Notes: generated from the letters alone by a model not told the origin. A stretch of 64,000 bases of DNA from Haladaptatus sp. QDMS2 (GCF_029338295.1 NZ_CP119791.1:1798001-1862000); one strand, 5' to 3'; positions 44,243 to 54,347 are shown, numbered from the stretch's first letter. Program-made: numbers and translations.

Positions 44243-44887
44243 ATGTACAAAGCCGTGTTCCGAATCCACGGAAGCGGCCCGTACGCCCGGGCTACCGAAC
44301 GAAACGACACCGAAATCGAACTCTGGTGTAACGACCACTGCGACCTCCTGCACGTGACTGGCGAGCACACAGAAAGCGTGCTGGCGAACGTCGAGGAAGA
44401 GGTGGGCATCCGCGAGCACATCAACAACGACACGGACCAGGTGGTCATCACAGACGCCTGTCTGAAAGAACACGGCAGCGACTACGTCGAAGCGTATCTC
44501 GCGAAACACGACTGCCTGCTGTTGCCCCCGCTTCGCTACGAAAAAGGAGCGAAAATCGTTCGCGTGCTCGCTCTCGACCCGGCGAATCTCACGAACTTCT
44601 ACCGCGATATCACCGCAGACCACCGGGTCACGGTAGAGTCGAAACAGGAACTCGCCACCGTCACGTCCGACACGCCGCTCATGTCGATGGAGTCTGTGCT
44701 TCCGACGCTGTCGGCCCGCCAGCGCGAGGTGTTTCTCGCCGCGCACGCGGCAGGGTACTACGAAATTCCACGACGGACGACGACGACCGAACTCGCCGAA
44801 ACAGTGGGCGTGGGCCGCCGGACGGTCGAACACCACCTCAGACGGGCAGAGCAGAAGTTCGCGGACGCGCTGGTCGAATACCTCTAA
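44243..44887 (+). CDS. Bat-type HTH regulator, probable hut regulator
   Basis: This 214-residue regulator has an N-terminal ligand or sensor region and a C-terminal Bat-type HTH: LPTLSARQREVFLAAHAAGYYEIPR then LAETVGVGRRTVEHHLRRAEQK. The ATG at 44243 follows a strong TATA box; the longer frame from 44129 overlaps hutU. The divergent placement beside hutU suggests that it controls histidine degradation. That is inference from context. Confidence 0.88.
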   Translation: MYKAVFRIHGSGPYARATERNDTEIELWCNDHCDLLHVTGEHTESVLANVEEEVGIREHINNDTDQVVITDACLKEHGSDYVEAYLAKHDCLLLPPLRYEKGAKIVRVLALDPANLTNFYRDITADHRVTVESKQELATVTSDTPLMSMESVLPTLSARQREVFLAAHAAGYYEIPRRTTTTELAETVGVGRRTVEHHLRRAEQKFADALVEYL

Positions 44888-46308
44888 CCGAGCAGGCCGA
44901 GCGCCGCGACGAGGTGGGTCATCCCGGCGACGACGGGCACGAGGATGATGGTGCGGATGACGAACAGGCCAACGAGGTCACGAAAGCGAATCGGCACGTC
45001 GCTGAACATATCCATGATCATCGGGCCCACCGAGGAGAAGAAGATGAGCTGTGAGACGGCGAGCACTGCGACGAAGAATTTGGCCATCGGCGCGGCCTTC
45101 GTCACGAGCAATACGGGCACGAACATCTCGGTGATGCCGACGATGGTCGCCGGGGCGACCATGGCCGCGTTCGGGATGCCGAGGGCGGCGATGACCGGCA
45201 CGAGCGGCTGGCCGAGGATGTCGAAGACGGGCGTGTTCGCAGAGAGCAGCGTCGCCGCCAGTCCGACGGCGAGAATCGTGCCGAGGATGAGGCTCGTCAG
45301 TTTGATACCGTCGACGAACCCGCGAGTCGCCGCTTCGAGGAAGGTTTCACCCTCGTCCGCTTTTTTGACCGCTTCTGAGAGCGCAAAGCGGACGTAATCG
45401 CCGAGCGACCCTTCGAATCCGACCTCGGGTTCGGGTTCGGCGATGTACTCCTTCGGCGTGGTCGAAATCGGCGGAATCCGCACGAGGATGATGCTCGTGA
45501 GGACGATACAGCAGAAGTACGCGCCGAAGATGACCGGGAACAGCGAGAGCATGTCGAGGGTGGCGGCGACGACGCCGACGAACCCGATGCTCACCGTCGA
45601 GAAGCAGGTGGCGATGGTGAACACGTCGCGCTTGTGGTAGCCGCCCTGCTCGAAGACGTTCCGGGTGACGTAGAGGCCGACGCTGTAGGAACCCACCCAC
45701 GAGGCGAGGCTGTCGAGTGCCGCCCGACCGGGCACCTTGAACAGCGGCTTCATGACCGGCCGCGAGAGCGTGCCGATGAATTCGAGGCCGCCGAGTTCGA
45801 CGAAGATGGTGATGAAAATCGCACCGATGGGGATGATGATGCCGACGCTGTAGACGAGCGTTCCCCACATCAGGCCGCCCGTGCCCGGCGTGTGCAGCAG
45901 GTCGGGGCCGAGTTTGAAGAACATCACCGGCGCGAGGACGACGCCAGCGACGCGAAGTAACCAGAACACGACCGAAGTCTCGAAGTACGAGAGGTCGAAC
46001 CCGGCGACCTCACCGTCGGTGAGCATGGCGAGCGTCGTGAGCACGCCGCCGGCCACGATGATGGCGAAAGCGTAGACGCCCACGGCCGTCGGGAACGTTT
46101 CGATGATAAAGCTCACGGCGATGTCGAACGGGACGGTGATTTCGCCGCCGTGGCTCACCGGGAGCAAGAAGAACACGCCGCCGACCAGAAACGCGAGAAG
46201 AAATTTGACGACCGGTTGCATCGCCAGGTCGTGGAGGTCGATGTCGTCGATGCTCCGCACCCGGGGTTCGCTCTCTACTTTCCACGTTTGCCCGCCTTCA
46301 GTAGCCAT
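44884..46308 (-). CDS. YjiH-family membrane protein (nucleoside-recognition/Gate domain)
   Basis: This 474-residue polytopic membrane protein has about eleven hydrophobic segments and Gate-like segments GTLSRPVMKPLFKVPGRAAL and VGITEMFVPVLLVTKAAPMA. It matches the YjiH/YjiG type of nucleoside-recognition-domain proteins, presumed transporters. Its place beside hut genes and the regulator suggests uptake of histidine, urocanate or a related compound, which is untested. It overlaps the regulator gene tail-to-tail by 4 bases. Confidence 0.83.
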   Translation of the reverse strand: MATEGGQTWKVESEPRVRSIDDIDLHDLAMQPVVKFLLAFLVGGVFFLLPVSHGGEITVPFDIAVSFIIETFPTAVGVYAFAIIVAGGVLTTLAMLTDGEVAGFDLSYFETSVVFWLLRVAGVVLAPVMFFKLGPDLLHTPGTGGLMWGTLVYSVGIIIPIGAIFITIFVELGGLEFIGTLSRPVMKPLFKVPGRAALDSLASWVGSYSVGLYVTRNVFEQGGYHKRDVFTIATCFSTVSIGFVGVVAATLDMLSLFPVIFGAYFCCIVLTSIILVRIPPISTTPKEYIAEPEPEVGFEGSLGDYVRFALSEAVKKADEGETFLEAATRGFVDGIKLTSLILGTILAVGLAATLLSANTPVFDILGQPLVPVIAALGIPNAAMVAPATIVGITEMFVPVLLVTKAAPMAKFFVAVLAVSQLIFFSSVGPMIMDMFSDVPIRFRDLVGLFVIRTIILVPVVAGMTHLVAALGLLG

Positions 46309-46470
46309 GAAACGTCCATTGTGAACGTATTGCATAGGCATTCGATTTCCAAGCGGAGAGGCGTTTAAGTGTGTACGTCGCGTGAGCGGCGAACCTGTCG
46401 GCATACCAACTACCAGTCTTGCAGTTGTCCGTGCGCTTAATACTGAGTGCCTGAACCCCACACACGAGCA

Positions 46471-47982
46471 ATGTCAACAATAGACACCGAGGGGCTAGCG
46501 GAGTACGACCTGTTCGTAGATGGTAGGTTTCGGGCATCTTCCGGCGACGACCGAATCGACGTGTCGTTCCCCTACGACGGAACGGTGTGGGCAACCGTCC
46601 CGGACGGAACCGCAGCAGACGTAGACACCGCCGTCGGCGTCGCTCGCGCCGCCTTCGAGAGCGATGCGTGGGGGGACGCCAAACCGAGCGACCGGCGCGT
46701 TATTCTGAACCAGATTGCGGACACCATCGACGCGAACACGCGAGAACTCGCGGAACTCGAGACGCTCCAGAACGGCAAGTTACTGCGCGAGATGGAACAG
46801 CAGATGGAGGCGCTTGGCGAGTGGTATCGCTACTATGGCCGCATTTGCGAGGAGGTCGAATCCGGACGCACCATCCCGGTAGACAAAAAAGACGGGCAGA
46901 TGTTCAACTACGTGCGCCACGAGCCGTACGGGGTCGTCGGCGCGATTACGGCGTGGAACTCACCGTTGCTGTTGACGGCGTGGAAATTCGCTCCCGCGCT
47001 CGCAGCGGGCAACACCGTCGTCCAGAAGCCGAGCGAAGAGACGCCGGTTAGCGCGCTTCGATTCGCCGAGTTGGTCTACGAGCACACCGACCTCCCGCCG
47101 GGCGTCTACAACGTCGTTCCCGGGTACGGACACACCGGGGCGGCGCTCACCGCACACCCCGACGTGGACAAACTCGCATTCACCGGGAGCACTGCTGTGG
47201 GACGCGAGGTGGCAAAGACGGCCGGAGAGAACCTCACGAAGGTCTCGCTCGAACTCGGCGGGAAGAGCCCGAACGTCATCTTCCCCGACGCCGACCTCAA
47301 CGACGCGGTAAACGGCGTGATGAAGGGGATTTTCGCCGCGACGGGCCAAACCTGCATGGCAGGGTCGCGGGTACTCGTCCACGAGGACGTCCACGAGGAG
47401 GTCGTGGCACGACTCACCGAAAAAGCGAGTGACATCAAACTCGGCGACCCACGCGACCCGGAGACGGAGATGGGGCCGGTCGCCTTCCGCGGGCAGTGGG
47501 AGACCGTCCACGAGTACGTCCAGTCCGGGCTCGCGGAGGGCGCGACCATCACCGTCGGCGGCGAGATGCCGGCGGACCAACCCGGCGAGTGCTTCATCCA
47601 ACCGACGGTGTTCGTCGACGTCGAAAACGACATGACCGTCGCCAGAGAGGAAATCTTCGGACCGGTGGCGAGCGTCATCTCGTTCGAGGACGAAGCGGCG
47701 GCACTGGACATCGCGAACGACACCGAGTTCGGCCTCGCAGCGGCCATCTGGACGCGAGACATGGACCGGGCGAACCGGTTCGTCGAGACCGTCCAAGCGG
47801 GCACGGTCTGGGTAAACGAGTACCGACTCATCGCGCCGAACTCGCCGTTCGGCGGCTACAAGGCGAGCGGCCTCGGGCGAGAAAACGGGCGGGAAGGCTT
47901 AGAGGAGTACTATCAGACCAAAAGCGTCTGGTACAACCACGCCGGCGAGGTCGGCGACCCCTTCGTGCTCGACGCCGAGTAA
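46471..47982 (+). CDS. Aldehyde dehydrogenase (NAD(P)-dependent)
   Basis: This 503-residue ALDH-superfamily enzyme has FTGSTAVGREVAKTAGENL near 235, the catalytic Glu in VSLELGGKSPN near 260 and the catalytic Cys in GQTCMAGSR near 300. AREEIFGPVASVISF and an N-SPFGGYKASGLGRENG segment lie near the C-terminus. The substrate aldehyde is not identifiable. The ATG at 46471 has a TTAATAC-type promoter 25-35 bases upstream. Confidence 0.92.
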   Translation: MSTIDTEGLAEYDLFVDGRFRASSGDDRIDVSFPYDGTVWATVPDGTAADVDTAVGVARAAFESDAWGDAKPSDRRVILNQIADTIDANTRELAELETLQNGKLLREMEQQMEALGEWYRYYGRICEEVESGRTIPVDKKDGQMFNYVRHEPYGVVGAITAWNSPLLLTAWKFAPALAAGNTVVQKPSEETPVSALRFAELVYEHTDLPPGVYNVVPGYGHTGAALTAHPDVDKLAFTGSTAVGREVAKTAGENLTKVSLELGGKSPNVIFPDADLNDAVNGVMKGIFAATGQTCMAGSRVLVHEDVHEEVVARLTEKASDIKLGDPRDPETEMGPVAFRGQWETVHEYVQSGLAEGATITVGGEMPADQPGECFIQPTVFVDVENDMTVAREEIFGPVASVISFEDEAAALDIANDTEFGLAAAIWTRDMDRANRFVETVQAGTVWVNEYRLIAPNSPFGGYKASGLGRENGREGLEEYYQTKSVWYNHAGEVGDPFVLDAE

Positions 47983-47992
47983 GCCGGGGCGG

Positions 47993-48310
47993 TCAGGCCG
48001 CCTCGAAGAAGAACACGCCGTCGCGTTCCTCGACGAACTGCACCGCGTCGTCCGGTTCGAGGCCGGGGTTGTCGAGGATTCGCGCCGTGACCCGGACCGC
48101 ATCCGCGACGTCCACGACGCACACCTCGAACGGTTCCTGGCCCTGGTGGTCCGCGCCGGGAACGCGGATGGTCGTCCGAGCGTAGACGGTTCCTTCGCCG
48201 GGGAGTTCGTTGACCTCGAAGGATTCGCCGCCGCAGGCGCGGCAGGCGACGACGGGGAATCCGTACACCTCGCCGCAGTCTGCGCACGCGGTGGCGGGGA
48301 ATGCGGGCAT
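47993..48310 (-). CDS. Zinc-ribbon/OB-fold partner of thiolase (DUF35)
   Basis: This 105-residue protein has a rubredoxin-like zinc ribbon, CADCGEVYGFPVVACRAC (9-26), followed by an OB-fold beta domain. Such DUF35 proteins bind next to thiolases or HMG-CoA synthases and channel CoA intermediates. The ATG shares a base with the thiolase stop, so the two are translationally coupled. Confidence 0.9.
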   Translation of the reverse strand: MPAFPATACADCGEVYGFPVVACRACGGESFEVNELPGEGTVYARTTIRVPGADHQGQEPFEVCVVDVADAVRVTARILDNPGLEPDDAVQFVEERDGVFFFEAA

Positions 48311-49467
48311 TACGCACCCCTCCCGAGGACGGTGACGGTACACACCGCGCCGCTCCCGCCGAGGTTGTGGGTGAGCGCGAGTTCCGCGCCGTCGACCTGA
48401 TTCTCGTGCTCGCCGAACAGTTGCAGGCAGGCTTCGTACACCTGTCCGATGCCCGTCGCGCCGACGGGATGGCCCTTCGAGAGCAACCCGCCGCTCGGGT
48501 TGATGGGCACGTCGCCATCGACGGCCGTCACGCCCTCTGCTGCGGCCCGCGCGCCCTGTCCTTTCTCGAACAGGCCGAGGTCCTCAGAATCGCCGATTTC
48601 GGCGGCGGAGAAGCAGTCATGGAGTTCGACTAGGTCGAGGTCCGTTGGTGCGATGTCCGCCTGCGCGTAAGCGTCCTCGGCCGCGGTCACGGTGGCGTCG
48701 AGCGTCGTCAGGTCGTCGTAGCGGTACGCGCCACTCCGGCCGCTGGCGTGGGCGCTCGCCAGCACGTCGATGGGCGTGTCGGTGAACTCGCGGGCCCGGT
48801 CACGGGCGGTGAGGACGATGGCCGCGCCGCCGTCGGCGGCCGGACAGCAATCGTAGAGTCTGAGGGGGTCTGCGACGAGGCGCGACTCGGTCACGTCCGC
48901 GACGGTCACCGGGTCCCGGAAGCGGGCGCGGGGGTTCTGTGCGCCGTTTTTCCGATTTTTCACCGGAATTGCCGCGACCTCCTCGCGCGTCGTCCCGTGT
49001 TCGTGCATGTAGCGGTCGAGCCAGAGCCCGTAAAAGCCGGGGAAGGTGAGGCCGGTCTTCCCCTCTGTCTGGTTGTCTGCCGCGCTGTTGAGCGCCCGGG
49101 TGAACTCCGTCGTCTCGGCGCTCGTCATGCTCTCGACGCCCGTGACGACGACCACGTCGTGGACGCCGGTGGCGACGGCCTGATACGCCTGTCGCAGGGC
49201 GATGCCGGAACTCGCACACGCGCCTTCGGTCTTCATCGTCGGGATGCCGGTAAGGCCCACGCTATCGGCGACGAGCGGCGCGATGGTCTCCTGACCCTCG
49301 AGGATGCCCGCGACGAAGTTGCCGAGGTAGAGCGCGTCTACGTCTTCCCTGTCCACTTCGCACGAGCGGAGTGCCCGAGAAACCGCGCGTACACCGAGGT
49401 CCTTGACGCCGGCATCGAGCACGCCGAACTCGGTCGTGCCCATGCCAACGATACTCACATCTCGCAT
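48310..49467 (-). CDS. Thiolase family (SCP-x-like) acetyl-CoA acetyltransferase
   Basis: This 385-residue thiolase-fold enzyme has the acyl-accepting Cys within EGACASSGIALRQAY near 88 and the catalytic His in GGLLSKGHPVGATGIGQVYE near 345, plus HDCFSAAEI near 295. It resembles SCP-x-type thiolases that act with a DUF35 partner, encoded immediately downstream. The much longer frame to 50439 is not used; the thiolase start is clear at 49467. Confidence 0.92.
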   Translation of the reverse strand: MRDVSIVGMGTTEFGVLDAGVKDLGVRAVSRALRSCEVDREDVDALYLGNFVAGILEGQETIAPLVADSVGLTGIPTMKTEGACASSGIALRQAYQAVATGVHDVVVVTGVESMTSAETTEFTRALNSAADNQTEGKTGLTFPGFYGLWLDRYMHEHGTTREEVAAIPVKNRKNGAQNPRARFRDPVTVADVTESRLVADPLRLYDCCPAADGGAAIVLTARDRAREFTDTPIDVLASAHASGRSGAYRYDDLTTLDATVTAAEDAYAQADIAPTDLDLVELHDCFSAAEIGDSEDLGLFEKGQGARAAAEGVTAVDGDVPINPSGGLLSKGHPVGATGIGQVYEACLQLFGEHENQVDGAELALTHNLGGSGAVCTVTVLGRGA

Positions 49468-49513
49468 ACGTGGAACCTCCCGGTGGAGGCGAATAAGCCT
49501 ACCTGTGTCACCA

Positions 49514-49519
49514 TTTATC
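49514..49519 (+). promoter_or_regulatory. TATA box of the enoyl-CoA hydratase gene
   Basis: TTTATC lies 24-29 bases upstream of the ATG at 49543, between divergent thiolase and hydratase genes. Confidence 0.5.
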
Positions 49520-49542
49520 ACCGTTCGCGTGGGAGGGAGGGC

Positions 49543-50307
49543 ATGACAGAACACGTCACCTACGACCTGGAAGACGGTGTCGCGACGATTACCCTCGCCC
49601 GACCGGAGAAGTTGAACGCACTCACGCTGGAGATGTGGGGAGCGATTGACGATTTTCTGACGCAGGCTGACGACGACGGCGCGCGGGTGGCGGTGTTGAC
49701 GGGAGAGGGCCGTGCGTTCTGTGCGGGCGACGACATCGCCACGTTGCGAGACATCGAGGACACGCGGGCCGTGCGCGAACTCACGAAAATCGCGCTCGAT
49801 TGCTTCGGAGCCATCGAAGGCGCCCCACTGCCCGTCGTCGGAAAGGCGAACGGGTCGGCCTACGGCGGCGGGTTCGAACTGCTGCTCGCCTGCGACCTCA
49901 CCGTCGTTCCCGCCGACGCCGAGTTCGCTCTCCCCGAGGTGCAAATCGGGGCCTACCCATTCTACGGCGCGAAGCGACTCGCGCGGATGATCGGCCGCCA
50001 GCGGGCCGCTGACCTCGCGCTCGCGGGTCGGAAACTCTCCGGCGAAGAAGCGACCGACTGGGGGCTGTTCGCCCGGGCGGTTGACGCGGACGAACTGGAC
50101 GACGCCGTCGCGGACATCGTGGCGAGCCTCAAGCGCGGGTCGCCGCCGGCCATCGAGACGACGAAAGCGTGGCTCAACACGAGCCTCCGGTTCGCGGGCG
50201 AAGACGACGCGATGCGAGCGGGCCTTGGCTACCTGTTTGCCGGGCCGGAGGCACAGGAGGGGGCGCGCTCGTTCCTCGAAAAACGCGACGCGGACTATGC
50301 CGAGTGA
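49543..50307 (+). CDS. Enoyl-CoA hydratase/isomerase
   Basis: This 254-residue crotonase-fold enzyme has ARPEKLNALTLEMW near 20, FCAGDDIATLRD (oxyanion hole) near 65, NGSAYGGGFELLLACDL near 105 and LPEVQIGAYPFYGAKRL near 130. The Glu pair needed for hydration is present in these segments. It is divergent from the thiolase gene and followed by an acyl-CoA ligase, which suggests beta-oxidation of a specific acid. Confidence 0.9.
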   Translation: MTEHVTYDLEDGVATITLARPEKLNALTLEMWGAIDDFLTQADDDGARVAVLTGEGRAFCAGDDIATLRDIEDTRAVRELTKIALDCFGAIEGAPLPVVGKANGSAYGGGFELLLACDLTVVPADAEFALPEVQIGAYPFYGAKRLARMIGRQRAADLALAGRKLSGEEATDWGLFARAVDADELDDAVADIVASLKRGSPPAIETTKAWLNTSLRFAGEDDAMRAGLGYLFAGPEAQEGARSFLEKRDADYAE

Positions 50308-50346
50308 GAACAACACACATATGCGTTCGGTCGGTAGGGTGAACCC

Positions 50347-51984
50347 ATGACGGGCATACCAAGGGCGGCCGATTTTACCTGGGAGGCGGTGTTCGACCAG
50401 TTCGACTGGGACGCCCCCCGAGAACTGAACCTCACCCACGAAGTCGTCACGCGAAACGTCGGCAAGGGCACGGCACTGACGTGGTACGGCGACGGCGGCG
50501 ACGCGGTCGAGCTCACCTACGCCGACCTCGAAGCACAGAGTTCGCAGGTGGCAAACGCGCTCTCCGACCTCGGCGTCTCCCGGGGCGACCCCGTGGCGAC
50601 GCTCGTCCCGCGACTACCGGAACTCTACCCGATTTTCCTCGGCATCTGGCGAGCGGGAGCGGTGTACGTCCCGCTGTTCACCGCGTTTGGCCCGGACGCC
50701 ATCGCGGCACGGGCAGGCGACGCCGACGTAAACGTCATCTTCACGACCCCGGAGTACCGCGACCGCGTGGCGGCCGTCGAGGACGAGGTGGGCTTCGAGC
50801 ACGTCGTCGTGGTGGACCGGGAGGGGGTGGGCGTCGCCGAGGAAGACCACGCCCACACAGACCTCCTCGCGGGCCAACCGACGAGCCACGAGACGGTGCG
50901 GACGAGCGCCGACGACGTGTCGACGCTCGAATACACCTCTGGAACGACGGGCCCTCCGAAGGGCTGTCTGCTCACCCATCGCGTGCTCGCCGCGCTCTAC
51001 CCCTACCTCTGGTACGGAATGGGCCTCACCGGCGACGAGGTGTTCTGGGGCGCGGCCGACCCCGGCTGGATGTACGGCCTGCTCACCGCCGGCATCGCGC
51101 CCGTGAGCATGGGCGTCGAGAACGTGCTGTACGCGGGGGAGTTCGACCCGGCGGCCTGGTACGACGTGATGGAGCGCGCCGGAGTCACGACCCTCGCGAG
51201 CAGTCCGACGGCCTACCGCGGCCTCATGGCGGAGGACACTCTTCACGAGGACTACGACCTCGCACTCGAACGGGGGAACAGCGCGGGCGAACCGCTCAAT
51301 CCGGAGGTCGTCCGGTGGTTCGACGACGAACTTTCCGTGCCCGTGTACGACCAGTACGGCGTCACGGAAGTCGGGATGGTCGTCGGCAACCAGCACGTCG
51401 CCCCCGACCGGTTCGTCCAGGGGAGCATGGGGACGTCGATTCCGGGGTTCGAGGTGCAGGTGCTCGCAGACGGAGAGCGAGCCGCGGAAGGCGAGACCGG
51501 CGAACTCGCGGTCAAACGCGGCGGCGGGACGTATTTCGACGGCTATTTGAACCGGCCGCAAGCGACCGCGAACTCCTGGACGGCAATCGACGGTGCGGAG
51601 TGGTTTCTGACCGGCGACGCGGCCACCTTCGAGGACGGCGTCTACTGGTTCGTCGGCCGGGCCGACGACGTCATCATCTCCTCGGGGTATCGTATCGGCC
51701 CGTTCGAAGTCGAGAGCACGCTCATCGAACACGAGGCCGTGGCGGAGGCAGCGGTCGTCGGCGTCCCCGACGACCAGCGCGGCGAGGTGGTCGCGGCGTT
51801 CGTCGTCCTCAGAAACGAGTTCGAGGCGACCCAACAGCTCCGCGAGGACATCGTCGGATTCGTGAAGGGGAAACTCGCCCACCACGCCTACCCGCGTCGT
51901 CTCCACATCGTAGACGACCTGCCGAAGACGTCGAGCGGGAAGATCCGACGCGTCGAGTTGCGCGACCGCGTTCGCTCCGTGTGA
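50347..51984 (+). CDS. Acetyl-CoA-synthetase-like acyl-CoA ligase
   Basis: This 545-residue AMP-forming ligase of the Acs/medium-chain type has YTSGTTGPPKGCLLTHR near 198, WGAADPGWMYGLLTAG near 235, YDQYGVTEVGMVVGN near 335 and FLTGDAATFEDGVYWFVGR near 420. The catalytic Lys is in KTSSGKIRRVEL at the C-terminus. The substrate could be propionate, isobutyrate or a medium-chain acid. It lies 39 bases after the enoyl-CoA hydratase gene, probably co-transcribed or with its own ACATATGCG promoter. Confidence 0.9.
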   Translation: MTGIPRAADFTWEAVFDQFDWDAPRELNLTHEVVTRNVGKGTALTWYGDGGDAVELTYADLEAQSSQVANALSDLGVSRGDPVATLVPRLPELYPIFLGIWRAGAVYVPLFTAFGPDAIAARAGDADVNVIFTTPEYRDRVAAVEDEVGFEHVVVVDREGVGVAEEDHAHTDLLAGQPTSHETVRTSADDVSTLEYTSGTTGPPKGCLLTHRVLAALYPYLWYGMGLTGDEVFWGAADPGWMYGLLTAGIAPVSMGVENVLYAGEFDPAAWYDVMERAGVTTLASSPTAYRGLMAEDTLHEDYDLALERGNSAGEPLNPEVVRWFDDELSVPVYDQYGVTEVGMVVGNQHVAPDRFVQGSMGTSIPGFEVQVLADGERAAEGETGELAVKRGGGTYFDGYLNRPQATANSWTAIDGAEWFLTGDAATFEDGVYWFVGRADDVIISSGYRIGPFEVESTLIEHEAVAEAAVVGVPDDQRGEVVAAFVVLRNEFEATQQLREDIVGFVKGKLAHHAYPRRLHIVDDLPKTSSGKIRRVELRDRVRSV

Positions 51985-52039
51985 AGTCGCCGCCACCCTG
52001 AACGCTATAACCCCACTTCTCATCGTGTGGAACGAACCC

Positions 52040-53317
52040 ATGAGTCAGGGAATCAGAGACCGGGCGGTCGAGATTCGACGAACCTTCCACCGATACCCAG
52101 AACCGTCGTGGCGCGAATTCCTCACGACGAGCCGACTGGTAGACGAACTCGAAGCCCTCGACGTGGACGAGCTTCACGTCGGCAGCGACGTGCTCGTCTC
52201 GGAATCGCGGATGAGCGTCCCCGAGGAAGCCGACCTCGACCACTGGTTCGAGAAAGCGCGCGAAAACGGGGCTCGCGAAGACGTTCTCGAAAAGACGAAG
52301 GGGGGTCACACAGGTGTCGTCGCGGTCGTCGAGAAAGGCGACGGCCCCGTACTCGGCCTGCGCGTGGACATCGACGCGCTCCCGCAGCCGGAATCGACCG
52401 ACGAGAGCCACTACCCCGTCCAAGAGGGCTTTCGCTCCGAAAACGAGAACGCGATGCACGCCTGCGGCCACGACTCGCACATGACGATGGGCCTTGGAAC
52501 CATCGAGGCCATCCAGCAGAGCGACTTTTCGGGCACGCTCAAAGTGTTCTTCCAGCCCGCAGAGGAGGTTCTCGGCGGCGGCAAGTCGATGGCAGACTCG
52601 CCGCTCATCGAGGACGTGGAGGGATTGCTCGCGGTCCACATCGGCCTCGGCCACCCGTCCGGTGAAATCGTCGCCGGGAGCGTGAAACCGCTCTCCGTCC
52701 AGAAATCGACGGTGAGGTTCACCGGCGAACCGGCCCACGCGGGCCTCGCGCCGAACGAGGGGCGCAACGTCATGCAGGCGGCCGCCGCGGCCATTCAGAA
52801 CCTCTACGCGATTCCGCGCCACGCAGACGGCATGACGCGGGTGAACGTCGGCAAGGCCAAGATTGGCGAGGCGTCGAACATCATCCCCGACCACGGCGAA
52901 CTGCAAATCGAGGTTCGTGCCGAGACGAACGACCTGCGAGACTACATGCAAGAAAAAGCAGAACGCACCATCCGGGCGGCCGCCGAAATGCACGACGTGG
53001 AGGTAGACATCGAGATGGTGAGCCGTGCTCCGCGCGTGGACAGCGACGAGACATCGATTGACGCGGTTGCGACCGCTGCAAAAGAGACCGACGGTGTCAC
53101 TTCGGTGCTGCGCACCGGGAACTTCGGCGCGAGCGAGGACGCCACCTACCTCATGCGAGCGGTGCAGGAGAACGGCGGCGTCGCTGGCTTCCCCATCGTC
53201 GGGACGGACCACCCCGGCGGCCACCACACGGCGACGTTCGACGTGAACGAGGACGACATCTTCGTCGGCATCGACGTCCTCTCGGGGGCGCTGTTGGAAC
53301 TCGAGCGCCGAGTATGA
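52040..53317 (+). CDS. M20-family amidohydrolase (AbgA-like)
   Basis: This 425-residue metal-dependent amidohydrolase/peptidase has the metal-binding region LRVDIDALPQPESTDESHYP near 105, HACGHDSHMTMGLG near 137, FFQPAEEVLGGGKSMAD near 175 and a C-terminal IVGTDHPGGHHTATFDV. An insert near residues 40-95 (SRMSVPEEADLDHWFEKARE) resembles p-aminobenzoyl-glutamate hydrolase subunits more than plain hippurate hydrolases. The substrate is unknown. GCTATAACCC lies about 28-35 bases upstream of the start. Confidence 0.87.
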   Translation: MSQGIRDRAVEIRRTFHRYPEPSWREFLTTSRLVDELEALDVDELHVGSDVLVSESRMSVPEEADLDHWFEKARENGAREDVLEKTKGGHTGVVAVVEKGDGPVLGLRVDIDALPQPESTDESHYPVQEGFRSENENAMHACGHDSHMTMGLGTIEAIQQSDFSGTLKVFFQPAEEVLGGGKSMADSPLIEDVEGLLAVHIGLGHPSGEIVAGSVKPLSVQKSTVRFTGEPAHAGLAPNEGRNVMQAAAAAIQNLYAIPRHADGMTRVNVGKAKIGEASNIIPDHGELQIEVRAETNDLRDYMQEKAERTIRAAAEMHDVEVDIEMVSRAPRVDSDETSIDAVATAAKETDGVTSVLRTGNFGASEDATYLMRAVQENGGVAGFPIVGTDHPGGHHTATFDVNEDDIFVGIDVLSGALLELERRV

Positions 53318-53354
53318 CAGACAGGCTTACGTGCCAGACGACGGAGAAAGTCGT

Positions 53355-54347
53355 ATGACACCACACATCGCGGTTCTTTCGACTGGCGGAACCATCGCGA
53401 GCACCGGCACCGACAAGGGCGCGACCCCCACGAGGGCGGGCGACGAACTGGTTGAGGCCGTCCCCGGCCTCACCGACCACGCGGACATCTCGGTCGAGGA
53501 GGTGGCCCAGATTTCGAGTTTTGCACTCGGTTTCGATACGATGGCCACCATCGTCCGGCGAGTCCGCGAACTCGCCGCAGAGGGGGTAGACGGCGTCGTC
53601 GTCACCCACGGCACGGACACGATGGAGGAGTCTGCGTACTTCGTCGACGTGGTCGCGGGCGATACGATTCCGGTCGTGTTCACGGGAGCGCAACGTCGGG
53701 GCGACGAACCCGGCGCAGACGGCCCGGCTAACCTGCTCACAGCAGTTCGCGCTGCGAGTCACGAGCGCGTCCGCGAGGCGGGCGGGGCGTACATCGCTTT
53801 CGCGGACAGTCTCTACTCCGCACGCACCGTGACGAAGGGCCACACCAGCAATCTCGATACGTTCTACGCGCCCGACGCGGGGCCGGTGGCGAACGTGCTT
53901 CGGGGCTACGTCCGCTTCTTCCGCGAACCGGGCAGCGAGTCGGTTTCGATTCCCGCGACGGACGTGACCGCCCGCGTCGAGATGGTGAAGAGCGCCGCGG
54001 GCGTCGATGGCCGGCAGATAGAACGCGCCCTCGAAGACGGCGTCTCCGGCATCGTTCTCGAAGGGATGGGCCTCGGAAATACGACGCCGGGGCTCGAAAC
54101 GGCGGCAGCCGAAGCAATCGACCGGGGCGTGCCCGTCGTCGTCACCTCGCGGTGTCACGGCGGCGCGGTCAACGGCATCTATGGCAAGGAAGGCGGCGCG
54201 CGCACCCTCGAAGAACACGGCGCGATTCTGGGCGGCGACCTGCCGGCGCAGAAAGCCCGCATCACCCTGGCGCTCGCGCTGTCTGCGACCGACGACCCAG
54301 AGGAAGCGCGCGAACTCGTCGCCACTGCAGCGATGTCCGCCATCTGA
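53355..54347 (+). CDS. L-asparaginase (type I/II family)
   Basis: This 330-residue asparaginase has both active-site motifs: STGGTIAST (residues 9-17) with the nucleophilic Thr and VVTHGTDTMEESAYF near 88. Further family sequence is VFTGAQRRGDEPGADGPANLL. It releases ammonia and aspartate from asparagine. There is no signal peptide, so it is cytoplasmic. It follows the amidohydrolase gene after 37 bases. Confidence 0.92.
   Translation: MTPHIAVLSTGGTIASTGTDKGATPTRAGDELVEAVPGLTDHADISVEEVAQISSFALGFDTMATIVRRVRELAAEGVDGVVVTHGTDTMEESAYFVDVVAGDTIPVVFTGAQRRGDEPGADGPANLLTAVRAASHERVREAGGAYIAFADSLYSARTVTKGHTSNLDTFYAPDAGPVANVLRGYVRFFREPGSESVSIPATDVTARVEMVKSAAGVDGRQIERALEDGVSGIVLEGMGLGNTTPGLETAAAEAIDRGVPVVVTSRCHGGAVNGIYGKEGGARTLEEHGAILGGDLPAQKARITLALALSATDDPEEARELVATAAMSAI

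Noticed and set aside
49468-50439. N-terminal extension of the thiolase frame to 709 residues
   Set aside because: It lies opposite the enoyl-CoA hydratase gene and is not thiolase-like; the family start is at 49467.
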